Shown one piece after another: positions 35,731 through 46,930 of a stretch of DNA of 64,000 bases. The stretch covers positions 671,001-735,000 of the forward strand of contig JARHVA010004901.1 in the NCBI GenBank assembly GCA_037957365.1, written 5' to 3'. Source of the stretch: Torreya grandis. Lineage: Eukaryota > Streptophyta > Pinopsida > Cupressales > Taxaceae. The notes below the pieces were generated by a model, which was given only the letters and a program-made list of their open reading frames with translations, did not search any database and was not told the origin of the DNA. The first letter of the stretch is position 1, and every line of letters starts with the position of its first letter. The translations under genes were made by a program, and so were the position numbers.

Positions 35731-35765
35731 AGGGTTTATAGGGTTTTTATGTGCAAATGAAGTAA

Positions 35766-35780
35766 GTCAAGTTCACCAAA
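35766..35780 (-). promoter_or_regulatory. Primer-binding site of element 4
   Basis: Minus strand reads TTTGGTGAACTTGAC directly after the 5' LTR end. Its complement ends in CCA, as a tRNA 3' end must. The same word follows the LTR of element 7 (55365-55349). I could not assign the tRNA. Confidence 0.6.
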
Positions 35781-36970
35781 TATTTTAACAATTTTGAGAA
35801 TATTGGTGTATTATTCCTAATTTAGTTAAAGGGTCTGAGTGGTAAAATTAGTCAATAATTATGCCATAATTAACCTACTGATTTGTTAATTCTGATTTTT
35901 ATTTAGACTATTTAAAAATAGCAAGTGAATAGAGAGACACATAACTTAGCTTAAAACTATGTTGATCCAGCTAAGATAGAGGTTGATATTGGATGTGCGA
36001 GACTAGGACACTATCACACACTAATATTTGATCTTCATTTTTTTATTGGACAAGAGTGACAAAACTAGATAGGAGTGGCATCAGTGTTGTAGTCCACCTC
36101 TGCCACTATTGTCTTGAGGATCTGAACCTTTTGGGTTTTATTCAATAGGTTTGTGTGACCCTGTCTCTAGAGTTTTATCAATTGGAAGACTATAAAGCTC
36201 CTTATGGAGTAGATTATTTATTCAAACCCTATCTTCCATTATGCTTTGATCAATTTCAAACAAGAGGGGGGATTAGTGTATGTAATATTCACTAGATATG
36301 GATCCACGCCCCTTATGTGGGTATGTTGCTTACATATCAATATTCTGAAGATGGATCAAGTCATATGTAGTTCTCCCAATTGATTTTCTTTGTACAATTG
36401 AGTGTGTGAAGATGAAAAATGCTAAACTAGATGTATTTGAGATGACTAGGGACTAGTGTAGGAATTAGAATAAGCTTGTAATTATATTGTTTGGATATAT
36501 GTAGAGAATAGGGAAGATTTATTAAATGGTCTTACTTGTAATCTTGCTTATTTAGTGATAATTTCCAACCCTTTCCAAATGATCTTTGAATGGGCTTTTA
36601 TAAGGATTTATTGGTTATGGATTGAAATTGCTCACATCTGGCTAACAAGGAGAAGGATGAGGAACCAAAATAAATTGATCATTGGGGCTAGATATAGACT
36701 TGGACAATAGTGTCAGAAGAAGATAGGTGTGGCATTGGCACTATAGTCCAAGTGTGGTGGTATTGTCCTAAGCAGACAAGACCTAGAAGGATGGATTAGT
36801 TCTTGGAAGATGAGCCTAGCTTAGCTAGGATCAAGTTTGGAAGGCCATATATGACTAGAAATTAGTGAAAGCAAGCCTATGAGGGTCATGAGAGCAAGCA
36901 AGAGGGACATATGGGTTGGATGTCATTATCCATGCCCAAGTTACTAATTTTTGCATTTTATATGACTATA
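35781..36970 (-). repeat. 5' LTR of element 4
   Basis: 1190 bases, direct repeat of 24413-25602. Terminal TG and CA are mutated to TA on both ends of the plus-strand copy, consistent with methylated-C decay. Stem-loop block at 36325-36378, TATA box at 36592-36605. Confidence 0.92.
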
Positions 36971-36975
36971 AGAAT
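36971..36975. repeat. Target site duplication (agaat), right of element 4
   Basis: Pairs with 24408-24412. Confidence 0.9.
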
Positions 36976-37096
36976 CAATAATTGAAATAAATAAGGAATA
37001 TTTTTTAGATATATGAGAGAGGTTTTTGAATAAAATATGATTTTTGATGAAACCTAAAAATTAATTTCAATATAATTACAGCATTCACCTTACATG
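36976..37096 (-). other. Fragment of element 7 leader between elements 4 and 3
   Basis: About 120 bases of element 7 left between the two insertions; no feature of its own. Confidence 0.55.
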
Positions 37097-37101
37097 CCAA
37101 T
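37097..37101. repeat. Target site duplication (ccaat), left of element 3
   Basis: ccaat here and at 55039-55043, directly outside the LTRs of element 3. Confidence 0.88.
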
Positions 37102-38586
37102 TATTTTTATCAATTTTTGTTATCTATTCTAAAAGGAAAAATAGAAGTATGAATACTAGGGATAAGTGATTAAGTACCCAAAATGATGCACACCATTCCA
37201 GACATTGTGAGAACTCCTCTTTAGCTATGGAAGAAAACCCATGTCTATAAGAAAACACTAAAAAAAATGTTGTTAACAGAGATATGTGCCGGTTGCCAAG
37301 CTAGTGCTTGTTCTAGGAAGCATAACACTTCCCTGGGATGATAGTCTACTATTTAGAAATAGATTTTAAAACAAACATAAATGAAAATAGAGAGAGGGGG
37401 GGCTAGAATATTATTTACCATGTTGTAGGACTGAACATGTCAGTGAATAATATAGTGTAGGTTGGGCAAGGGAATTATGTTTTGGTGAGGTTGTTGGGGA
37501 AGCTTTTGGGTTTGATGGTATAAAAACATAGTGACCGATATTGGTTAAGTGATTGGTGTCAGTTTAGGTCACCGATGCTGATTTGGATAACCAATGTTAG
37601 TTGTGGAAGTGATATTGGTGGGGTTATGGAAAGCTATTTCAAGAAGGGAAATAGAGTTGTAGTCTTGTAAAGGGGTTAAAGGAGTCATGAGGGGGTAATT
37701 AAGACTTAGGAAGGGCAAGGTAGAGGTTGATATGTTAAGGTAGAGAGATAGAGGTGGGGGAGTGTTACAAATCTTCCATAGAGGAAGCTCAATTTTTGTA
37801 AGTAGTTAAATAGTATATTTGTAAAACCAATATAAAATGACTATTTAAAACATGCAAAAACACTAAAATGTACTTAGTTGGATTGGATAGGTGAGTAACT
37901 ATGTCAGATAAATGGCTTCGATGAGGCTTGATTAACCAGTGCATGAATAGATGAAGTAAATCATATGTTTCTAATCCATGGTGCTCAAAACACTATGCAG
38001 TTTATCAATTCCTAATCTAGAACAATTTGTACAAAGTGATGGTAAGCTTGGATGTTGATAATGATGCTAGAATGCTTTGATAATGAAATCCCTATGTGAA
38101 TCAATAATTTTTTGAACCTATGGCCAATTTGGAAGTAAGCCTAAGTAACCAATGTCGATGAGCCTACCAACCTCGACTGAGGGGTAACTGATGTCAGTTC
38201 CCCAAGACTAGGTAAAACATGCTATGTTTAGTCTTTTAGCCCACTTCTTTCTTCAACAAATGGGTTTTCCCATTATAAAATGGTCATAATGTGAGGTCAA
38301 GAGGTGGTTAGGTAGTTAAGGAGTTATGAGGGGGAAGAATAGGTCCTAGGTGGTTAGGATAGAATGACCAAGTCGTAGGGTGAGTCAGAGGGTGAGAATC
38401 GATCATAGGGCGAGGTGGCCAAGTGAGGTGTCCAAAGGAGATTTAACCAATTTAATTAAACAATTGAATTAATTAGATGTGCCTAAAGGGTAAAGACATA
38501 GGTTAGAGAATTAAATAAAAAAGGGGCCAAGGGGTAATGTGACCTAGGTAATCATGTAAGGGATTAGCGTAATTATAGTGTTTACA
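37102..38586 (-). repeat. 3' LTR of element 3
   Basis: Direct repeat of 53595-55038. The plus-strand left end TATTTTTATC corresponds to TGTTTCTATC in the other copy; the right end is GTGTTTACA. Holds palindrome-type words at 37534, 37552, 37571, 37590, 38148 and 38187. Confidence 0.92.
37534..37601. repeat. Palindrome array in element 3 LTR
   Basis: accgatattggt, attggtgtcagt, accgatgctgat and accaatgttagt at about 18-19 base steps; the other LTR has the matching array at 54032-54083. Same consensus as in copia element 5. Confidence 0.65.
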
Positions 38587-38603
38587 CTTGCCCCTTTTTG
38601 TCT
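38587..38603 (-). promoter_or_regulatory. Polypurine tract of element 3
   Basis: Minus strand reads agacaaaaaggggcaag directly before the LTR start TGTAAACAC. Confidence 0.85.
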
Positions 38604-40411
38604 TATAAATTTTATGCACAAGCTGTGAGACAAAAATAAAAGTTTTCTACCCCAAGGATGGGATGAGGTATCCCCCCTCAAAATGGGGACCAACGGTGGT
38701 AAATCCATAATCGCTGATCATTTTGAAAGAAGATAGGTGGGTAAAGTTTGGTAGAAAGTGGAAATGCAGCAATAACATGACACACACAGACATTACTTCA
38801 TGCCAAAGTTGGTCAAATGGTCAATAAGTCAGGAGGATGTAAATAGAAATAATTGGTCCACAACATATATCAGTGACAGTTGAGCAGGTTAAAAATTGTC
38901 AAAGGTGCATCTCCAATGGTTGATGTGTCCCAAGTATCTAAAAATGGAAGTGTTCTTGGAAGACACAAAATGGTCATAGACAATATGGACCAGTTAGGGT
39001 CATGATCTATAATGCCTATGAAAAATCCAACTTCAAAGCAATCATAGTGCTAGCTAGCTTAGTGACAACAATATTGTCATCATAAAATGTGTGTCTAGTT
39101 AAGGAGTTATACGTGATCTCCAAGTCATTCATCATGGTTGGTGGAGATGTTAGTGAACCCCATAATTAGCTTTCATGATTGGGAGATTTGTGTGATCTCT
39201 AATTTCCCCTAATGTAGTCTATTTTAGACTATGAAAGGGTCACATGCTCTTAGTTAAGAGAAAATTTTGAGATAAGGAGGGTTGGCAATTGTTTCCCTAT
39301 AAGAAGATGATTGATGTTAGTGAGATTGTCGATGTCAGTGGCATAACCATCATCGACTACCAGATTGATGTCAGTGGGTATCGATTGATGTCAGCTACCT
39401 AGGGCATAAAAATGTAGACACTGATGGCTGACCAAACTTGACAAAAAGGGTTTGGCAGCCCCCTCAAAGTTTATTTATTATTTTCTAATTGCCAACACTA
39501 AGCTCTGGAGTTTTGGGTGTGAAAACATCACTTTCATGTCATTTATGAGCTAGGTGGTGAGTTTTGAATTGTGGAGAGGAGTTTTAGAGCACTTGAGAGC
39601 AAGTGGAGTGAGGTTATCACTTGTGAGACACTGTTAGACCACACAAGTGGATTTTATATCGATATGGTTGTACCTATGATTGGAGACCCCATAGTCAGAG
39701 TGGCTATCCTAGTGCCTGCCATCCTAGTCCACCATCATCAAGTGGATGAGGTAGGACCATGATACACCTAATTTGTAATTTAATTATGTTTTTGTAAATT
39801 TTTGAAATAGGGGTAAAAAAAGTTAGGGAGAAGGGGGGAAAAGAGTATCTATAGGTTAGAAATTAAAATTAGGGAGATTTGGGTAGGTTGAGGAGGGTTA
39901 AGGGTAGTTTTAAGGTAGAAAAGGAGTATGGGGGGTTTTGACACTTTTGGCCCTAAGACCGAACTAGTCACCAATGTAGATGGTGTTAGTCGACATCGAT
40001 CAACCTACAAAGGACTAGGCTCGATCTAGGGGATTGACATTGGTTAAGTAAGGACCGATGTCAATCTCTATAAAAGTAGGGAGAGGTTAAAGAGGGTCAT
40101 TTAAGAGGTAACTAGGTAACCCAGGGAGTAAAGGTTAGATCTTGAGCACCATAAGTTGGGCACTAGAGGGTTTATGATTGTTCACAGTGTAGGAAAAGGT
40201 TGAGTTCATAAATAAACTAGTTAGGTGTTAGTCACTAGGTGAAAATGGCCAAGCTAACCTCAGGAGACCCCATATCAACTAAGTGTTGCCTACATAACCC
40301 TATAAAGGGTCTCAGCCTAATGTAGTAAGGAGGGTTGGTTGAGATGAATAGTTCATAGTTTTAATGATATGTGCATTTATGGTTATAGTTTAGATAGGAC
40401 CTCACACTTCA
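38604..40411 (-). other. Element 3 interior between 3' LTR and PMD ORF
   Basis: Non-coding. Contains more palindrome-type words (attgatgttagt 39310, attgatgtcagt 39364, attgatgtcagc 39384, gtcgacatcgat 39990, attgacattggt 40033, accgatgtcaat 40054). It also holds a copy of the LTR stem-loop block at 40283-40331 (gttgcctacataacc...aatgtag), although the element's own LTRs lack that block. The ORF at 39571-39762 shows no known motif. Confidence 0.5.
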
Positions 40412-42110
40412 GGATCAACTCCCAATTTTGTTATCAAGGATATGAGTGAATGTGACTCCCAACGAGTGGGAGCATATCACTACAGTTGGACTAGGATGCT
40501 TTCAAAGATATGATCAAGTTATGAGGGATGTGAGCTTGATGGTGGCATTAATAGAGCGGTGGGATCCAGCCACCAACACTTTCCATCTTCCCATAGGCAA
40601 GATGACAATCTTAACATAGGACATATATCAGATATTGAGGCTACTAATACATGGTGCCAACTTATATGCATGCAATAAAGATGAGCATGATGTGCTCATG
40701 GGCACATTATTTGAAGAGCATGCTGGGGAGATAGAGTACCACTCTACCAACTTCACATATGAGCCCTTATATGAGGTTGATGATGATGAGCACAGACCAT
40801 AGTCATGCTCATGATTGGAGTGACTATTTATGCATTTCTAGATGTAAATGGTAGCATATTTCTAGTGGATTTGATAGGTGTACTAGCTAACATGCTAGAG
40901 GAGAGGATGGTATTTACTTTGGGTACTGCATTCCTCACATATCTATATAGAGAGCTATAGGGGATTAGATTGTGATGGTAGTACAACCTTTTCATGGGTT
41001 ACCTTTTACACTATTGGGCATATGAGCTATAGGGGATTAGATTGTGATGGTAGTATAACCTTTTCATGGGTTACCTTTTACACTATTGGGCTTATGAGCA
41101 TATCATAATGACTTGACCATTAAGCCTCCCCATCACTATCATAGTAGGCTATAGAATGGAATTTAGATGTTGGAGAGAGTCCATGGCCCATGCATGGATA
41201 GATGGTGTGGTTAGAGATATTAAGTATTATAGGAGGATGTTAGATGCCCTGATACCAGTAGATATCATATGGAGACCATATTTGACACTTCTTCCTTTTC
41301 CATAGTAGAGGATACAGCTAAGAGGCACCTAGAGCATGAGGTAGGTACATGGTAGGACATCCAAAGAGGTGGAAAGGATACTAGTAGAGTGCATCAGGTT
41401 CCAGTATGGGCTTTTGTAGGGAGTACCTCTTGACATGCCATGGTATAGGAGGGATGACATAGAGTTTCCCCTACCACTACCATAGGATATAGAGGAACTT
41501 GACTTTGAGGAGATCTTAGCTAGAGTAATTGATGATGTAGGTTGTACAAGGGAATACAGAGCCTAGTGGGTAGGATAGTACACCATGATCCCATGGAGAC
41601 CACCTATTGATATGCAAGCCATTGCTAGAGAGAGATGTTATGATCTAGGTTAGGGATGCAACACAAGCATAGGTACATGTTTTATAGGGATAAGTGATAG
41701 TGTTATAAGGGTATCTCACAAAAGTCACAGGGTAGTCTTCAGCCCTATAAACATAGCTAGTGGTAGTAAATTCACATGTTTTGACTCTAGGTGGTTAGGT
41801 GATAGGGCTATAGGCACAGTTGAATGCCATGATAGTAGAGAGAGATGTCTTGAGGGATGGATAGGTAGTTGCACCTCCTCCACCACCATAGGCACTTATC
41901 ATTGGCATGATGGGACCACCACAGACACCACAAGCACCTATAGTAGGGAGTATGGGGCCTCCATAAATAGTATCAATTAAGAGATATAACATTTCTATAG
42001 TGAAGATTGACTACTATACATAGGCCCTTAGGGCACATCTAGAGATCCCTAGGTATGTTGATTATTTAGTATAGTAGTAGATGATGGCTTGCAACATAGC
42101 ATCATGCCCC
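40412..42110 (+). pseudogene. Plant mobile domain (PMD) ORF, antisense to pol
   Basis: PMD proteins form a large plant family found both as host genes and inside transposons; their molecular role is not settled. Here the plus strand reads TTVGLGCFQRYDQVMRDVSL, VALIERWDPATNTFHLPIGK, MTILT, stop, DIYQILRLLIHG, matching GLGxF.....D..LVxALVERWxPxTHTFHLPxGEMTITLxDVxxxLGLxIDG. Later GSIFLVDLIGVLANMLEER and TLGTAFLTYLYREL match the second conserved block. A 72-base tandem copy follows (40952-41095), then a Pro-rich tail near 41875-41960 and a helical end (ALRAHLEIPRYV). Stops and shifts break it. It lies between pol and the 3' LTR on the opposite strand, as extra ORFs of Tat elements do. Confidence 0.82.
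40952..41095 (+). repeat. In-frame 72-base tandem duplication inside PMD
   Basis: Units 40952-41023 and 41024-41095 begin gagctataggggattag and differ at two or three positions only. 72 is 24 codons. The copies are far more alike than the LTRs of the element, so the duplication happened late, after insertion. Confidence 0.9.
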
Positions 42111-42530
42111 TAGTATCATAGATAGGTTGAGGACATGGGTGACACTACAAGGTCATGACCACCTCCATGATAGGAGTAGTCGGCCATTTTTTTATATTTT
42201 TTATTTTGATATGATGTATATACATATATTAGCCTACGTGCTGAAGATGCGAGATGTATATATTTGAGAGAGAGACATATATATTGATTTAGCATTGATG
42301 CATACTTTAACATTCATCATATATGAGATGATACTTTTGTTATGACATGATTTTGATATATATGATGATGATGGTATTATAGATGTTGTTATTGATGTCA
42401 TGTTGTTATGATGTTAGATGTTAAATGTTATAGTTATGGTTATGATGATGTTAGTATGTTATTATGTTATATGTTAAGCATTATGGTTATGATGATGCTA
42501 ACATGTTAGTAGGTTATTAGAGCATTGCCC

Positions 42531-42705
42531 ATATTTGTGATGGTACATGCACAATTGAATGTTTAGATACATCTTAGAATTTTTCCATATATGTGATGGT
42601 GTATGCATAAAATGTACTGTATTAGTTTTTCATTTCAGCATTTTCCATATATGCAATGGTGTATGCTTTAAAGTAATGATGTTGATATAGCTTCCATGTG
42701 TATTG
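42531..42705. repeat. Three-unit tandem repeat, period 56-60
   Basis: catatatgtgatggtgtatg-like word at 42531, 42587 and 42647. Confidence 0.75.
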
Positions 42706-43417
42706 GTATTCATAGAAACTATCGATGAAAATGTTAAATATAATTCACATAACATAAATTGGCATTTGTATTAAATGAACTATTGAAATATAGATTGTTA
42801 TTATGGTTAGGTTGATTATCAAAAATAATTACTATGATGTTTGTTTATGATAATAAATATGGTTGATATTAGGCATATAGTTTTAATTTTAGTGATCAAA
42901 ACTTATACCAAGGAAATGAAAATAAGCAACTTTTCACCTCAAGACACAACATCTAAAAGGAGAAACTAACATATAAACAAGATGGTTAAAATGAAAGGCA
43001 TGATGTTATTTCATTAATGAGGACCATCAAGTAGCATGGGGAGGCATACAAACATAATCCCTTTTCATGTGCTACACTATTGACCATAGTTTTGTTGGAT
43101 AAGTAATTGGTTCACTTTGTGGCAAGTGAGCTCTAAGTCCCTTTTTTGCATTTAATAGGTAAGAGAGATGGGGGAATAGGGTATAATGAGAAAATACGTA
43201 TATGGGTAATGAAAACCTTCTAGTGGGATGATATTCCCTTTCTGTAGGTAACCCAAGAGCTTTCATAGGTAGGTCCATGACATAAATCTTTTTTTTTAAA
43301 CTGATCAATGTAGGAAGTCTATGTATGGGATGTTTATTATTTTGTTAGGTCATGTGAAGTTGATCGATATGAGAAGCTTCTAAGTACATGCTTGTTATAA
43401 TAAAGTTAACATAGCAA

Positions 43418-43560
43418 TCCTTTGAGGGAGTGGTCTATGATTTATATGGTTTGTCTTTTCATAGTTGTCCTTTAAGGGATCAGTCTATTTATTATAGTAG
43501 TAATATGCTATGCAGTTTTCCTTCAAGGGAGCAGTCTACATTTTTTATAGTGACCCAAGA
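43418..43560. repeat. Three-unit tandem repeat, period 50-51
   Basis: tccttcaagggagcagtcta-like word at 43418, 43468 and 43519, each followed by a ttatag block. Confidence 0.8.
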
Positions 43561-43789
43561 GATAATGAATTTGATTTATATCCCAAGTTTTTTTTGTTTT
43601 TTTAGACATTAGTCATGGACATAACTATAAAGGCTTATGGGTGTCCCTTTATGAGAACAAAAATGCCACACTTCAAAGATTGACAAAAGTGTGAGAGGGA
43701 AAAGGGTGAAAGGAAGGTGTGTAAAATAGAAGAAGTTTTGCTCAAGGGATGAGCTCAAGTTAGACATGAAGTGATGTGATGTGTTATTA

Positions 43790-44940
43790 TCAAAAGAATG
43801 GTCATAAATGTAATGCATTTAAAGGCTCAAGTTCTAGCTTGCCTTTGAGAGAGGATAAGCAATAAGCCCCTGATCCATATTTATGAGTTATGATATATGG
43901 TCTAAGCAAATTAGGAGAAAACTTTCCATTTTTACTTTTATCCATGTTAGTCACATGTTGATTCTCCTTCAAGATGAGATATTTGATATTGAAATATCAC
44001 TCTTTCATATGCTTTTTATAGGCACACCTAATGTACTCTTGATATATTCAAATATGGTTTAGAGCCGCAAGTCAACTCTCATTGAGCAACTCAAGTTGGG
44101 TCAAGCATTCTTAGTGAAAATCATCATTAGAGAGGATGTCCTGTAAGGATATGTGAAAATAATGAATCTATACCTCAAGAGGCAGGACTACCTCAGTACC
44201 ATAAACCAAAGAAAAAGGTGTAGCACCCATAGGGGTTTGAATGCTAGTGTGATAGGCCCATAAAGTGAAGGGAATATGTGTGTGTTAATCCTTACCAAAG
44301 TCACTAAATAATTTCATGATAATTTTGGTCAAAGATTTATTAGAAGCCTCTACCTATCCATTTTCTTGTGGATGATAGGGAGATGAGAAGCTTAGCTTGA
44401 TTCCAAAGGCATCGTAGAGCCTCTAGACAACTTTTTTCTTGAAGGATTTACTATTATCTTTAATGATCTTATGTAGAATACCATAATGGTAAATAATGTG
44501 ATGATTGATAAATTCAACAATTTTTTTAGATTTTATGGAGACAAGGGGAATTGCTTCCACCCACCTAGTGAAATATTCTATCATGGTGATGATAGAATGA
44601 TGACGGAGAGATGAATGTGGGCTAATATCATTGATAAGATCTAAACCCCATTGAGAGAAGGGATAGAGATCTTGAGCAACTTGCAAAGCATGACTTGGTA
44701 CATGAAGAAGATTCACATGTTGGAATTTGACACAATGTTGAATGTAATCACAGCAATCTTGGTTAAGGGTTGGCCAATAATAAATAATTCAAGGAATGCA
44801 TTTAGCAATCACATTTCCATTTAAGTGTCCATCACAAATTCCATCATGGACTTTAGTATTAGTTAGACAACAAAGAAGGAGGCCATTGAAGCCTCACTTA
44901 TAGAAAAGACCCCCCAACATGGTGTAATGAATAGTGCTTT
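43790..44940 (-). pseudogene. Gypsy integrase and pol C-terminus (element 3)
   Basis: From about 44860 down: VHDGICDGHLNG (HHCC part), stop-broken YYWPTLNQDCCDYIQHC, then HVPSHALQVAQ, DLYPFSQWGLDLINDI and EYFTRWVEAIPLVSI (first Asp, core), HYGILHKIIKDNSKSFKKKV (second Asp region). Then FGIKLSFSSPYHPQENG, stop, VEASNKSLTKI (Glu region), HTHIPFTLWAYHTSIQT and PMGATPFSLVYGTEVVLP. The C-terminal tail SPNLLRPYIITHKYGSGAYC and LKGKLELEPLNALH ends near 43795. The open piece is 44716-44423. Domain order and catalytic residues are nearly complete, but stops are scattered through it. Confidence 0.9.
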
Positions 44941-45039
44941 TGACAAAAGCATGCCACCCATTACTATAAATATCAGAGGAGACAACACCCTAAGTGAGAT
45001 AGTCCACTAACTGTTTGTACTAGACATCATGAGAATTGG

Positions 45040-45499
45040 TGTCTACATTACCAATAAAGAGGATGTTTATTGAAACATAAGAGGGAAATTTTAGAAGATG
45101 GATGATAATGTAAATCTTTGAAGAAGATGATGAAGAAGGAATGTAATAAGGCAAGAGAGGCCATCGTATCAGCAAACTTGTTTATCAAATGAAGAACAGG
45201 TTGTAAGATATAATGGTTAAAAGAGACCAACAATGTGTCTACATAATGTATTTACTATTCTAGGATGTTGTTCTTACACTAATAAGAGCCATTGACTTGA
45301 TTCATCATAATCTAGGAGTCTCCATAGATGTGGATGAACTTGACCCCTAAGAAAAGGGTTGTCTAAAGCTCGAGAACCAAGACTTCATATTATACCATGT
45401 TATTGGTGCACTCAAAATCTAGTCTAAAGGATAAAGGCATTGGTTCACCATTGAGAGGAACAAGGATGACCCTACAACCCCTCTAGTTTGACATTTAGA
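45040..45499 (-). pseudogene. Second (archaeal-type) RNase H of element 3
   Basis: From about 45480 down in one frame: RVILVPLNGEPMPLSFRLDF, ECTNNMV, stop, YEVLVLEL (Glu box, normally AEYEALVLGL), then FLGVKFIHIYGDS, stop, IMMNQVNG (GDS box). The end is the open piece 45233-45048, which begins MLVSFNHYILQPVLHLINKF and continues ADTMASLALL, the conserved NxxADxxASLA tail. This domain marks the Tat branch. It lies between the normal RNase H and integrase, the order usually described, in contrast to element 2. Confidence 0.87.
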
Positions 45500-46139
45500 C
45501 CCATCTAAAAATAACATCATTTGATAGGTGGTGTCATTAGTGGAAAGTGTGGTGATGGACTCGTCAAGAAATTTGATATTAGAAGGTTACATGTTAGGAA
45601 GAGGAGCATCAACTAACTAGTCTGTGATCATTTACCCCTTGATTGATTTTTGATGAATGAACTCTAAATCAAACTCAGTGAGAAGCATAAGTGAATGAAC
45701 CATGCACTAGTTTTGATAGGTCTTGGAGTGCATATATTTAATGGGATCAGTGTTGGTGATGGCATAGGTCTTATGATTAAGGAGATAGTGTCAAAGATTA
45801 TAATCCATAAAGACTAAAGTGAGACAAATTTTCTTGGTGTGAGTGTACCGAGTTTCAAATTCTATAAGCATTCAGCTTATATATTAGATAGCTTGCTCCT
45901 TGTGGTTGTCATCCCTATGCATAATCATAACACTAATGGAGTGATCCATTGTTGAAATATAGAGATAGAATGGTTGATCCTTCTTAGGTGGAATGAGGAC
46001 AGGTAGGGAAAGAAGATAACCTTTAAGGGCATCAAATGCTTTTTGACACTCCTCACTCTGCTCAAAGAAGACATTCTTTTTAAGAAGGTGATGAAATGGT
46101 TGACATGTATCTAATAATTAGGAGATAAAATGCCAAAAG
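45500..46139 (-). pseudogene. RNase H remnant of element 3
   Basis: Segment between RT and the second RNase H. Broken frames near 46060-45920 carry text like a gypsy RNase H start (phenylalanine/leucine-rich FLYISTMDHSISVMIM). Degeneration is strong and single residues cannot be trusted; the call rests mainly on position. Confidence 0.6.
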
Positions 46140-46930
46140 GACTAAAATTTTCCTTATAGACTACAAAGTTGCTTGAGGTTTTTAGGTGGAGGCATTTCTA
46201 GAATGGCTCAAACCTTAGCAAGATTGACTTCAATGCCATGAAGATAAATGATAAAGCCTAGTAGCTTAACCGAGAGGACCCCAAAGATGCACTTTTTTGA
46301 GTTAAGATGAATGGTATAGCATAGAAAACATTTGAAAATGATCTCAAGGATTGCCAAATGGTCTTGGTGACACTTAGATTTGTCAAGCAAATCATACACA
46401 TAGTCTTCCATGATGGTGTGAAGGAGGTCATAGAAAATGTAGATCATCACATGTTGGTAAGTAGCCCCAACATTTTTCAATCCAAAGGGCATAATGTGAT
46501 GAAAAATAGTTCCCCATGGGTTAATAAAATGGTTTTATATTGGTCTTCAAAATCAATCAAGATTTGATTGTAATTAGAGAATCCATCCATGAGAGAAATC
46601 ATCTCGTGACCAGTCATTAAGATCCACCAACTGGTCGATGTTAGGCAGAGGGAAATCATCTTTTGGGCATACAAGGTTAAGATCATGAAAATCAATGCAA
46701 ATATGAAGTCCCCCTATGGGCTTAGTGATAGGGATGATGTTAGAGACACATTATGGGTAATTAATGGGTTGAATGAAGTTAATAAACAAGAGGCATTGAA
46801 TCTCCTCTTTAACAAGAAGGGAAATGTATGGATGCATCTCACAAAGCTTCTGATGAATAGGTTTAGCTTCATAATTTATGACAATGATGTGGGTTATGAT
46901 TGTAGGGTCTATGCCAGGCATATCATTATA
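46140..46930 (-). pseudogene. Gypsy reverse transcriptase (element 3)
   Basis: Two open pieces, 46695-46477 and 46492-46208, overlap by a frameshift near 46480. The first holds TGHEMISLMDGFSNYNQILI (catalytic Asp in LMDGF), then EDQYKTILLTHGELFFITLC. The second holds MPFGLKNVGATYQHVMIYIF, then MEDYVYDLLDKSKCHQDHLA. There the catalytic YVDD box has become YVYDD-like with one extra residue, so it reads VYDLL. The post-palm boxes KKCIFGV and LLGFIIYLHGIEVNLAKV follow. Upstream, CPKDDFPLP is only traceable as QKMISLCLT in another frame. RT family and orientation are certain; the enzyme is dead. Confidence 0.93.

Larger units (their letters stand above)
24413..36970 (-). mobile_element. Element 4: gag-protease gypsy element without pol
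   Basis: Two direct LTRs of 1190 bases each (24413-25602, 35781-36970) flanked by the 5-base duplication agaat. On the minus strand: 5' LTR, primer-binding site (35780-35766), leader with a 141-base tandem array, gag (34430-33480), protease (33175-32850), a long 3' non-coding region and the polypurine tract (25615-25603). No RT, RNase H or integrase is seen in the roughly 3.5 kb between protease and 3' LTR once element 5 is removed. The relative element 6 has the same 3' region, so the lack of pol looks like a family trait. Length without element 5 is about 8.4 kb. Confidence 0.9.
42111..43789 (-). other. Element 3 3' untranslated region
   Basis: Non-coding region between PMD and pol end. 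Contains gatgttatgttat-type low-complexity sequence (42330-42530) and two short tandem arrays listed separately. ORFs at 42116-42313, 43072-43308, 43430-43612 and 43609-43818 are not conserved; the last begins with the final codons of pol. Confidence 0.5.

Noticed and set aside
37095..37101. LTR start at TGCCAA (37095), with the other copy starting at TGTCAAAATG (53587)
   Set aside because: This gave no target duplication. Moving the edges to 37102 and 53595 gives matching ends and the ccaat duplication.
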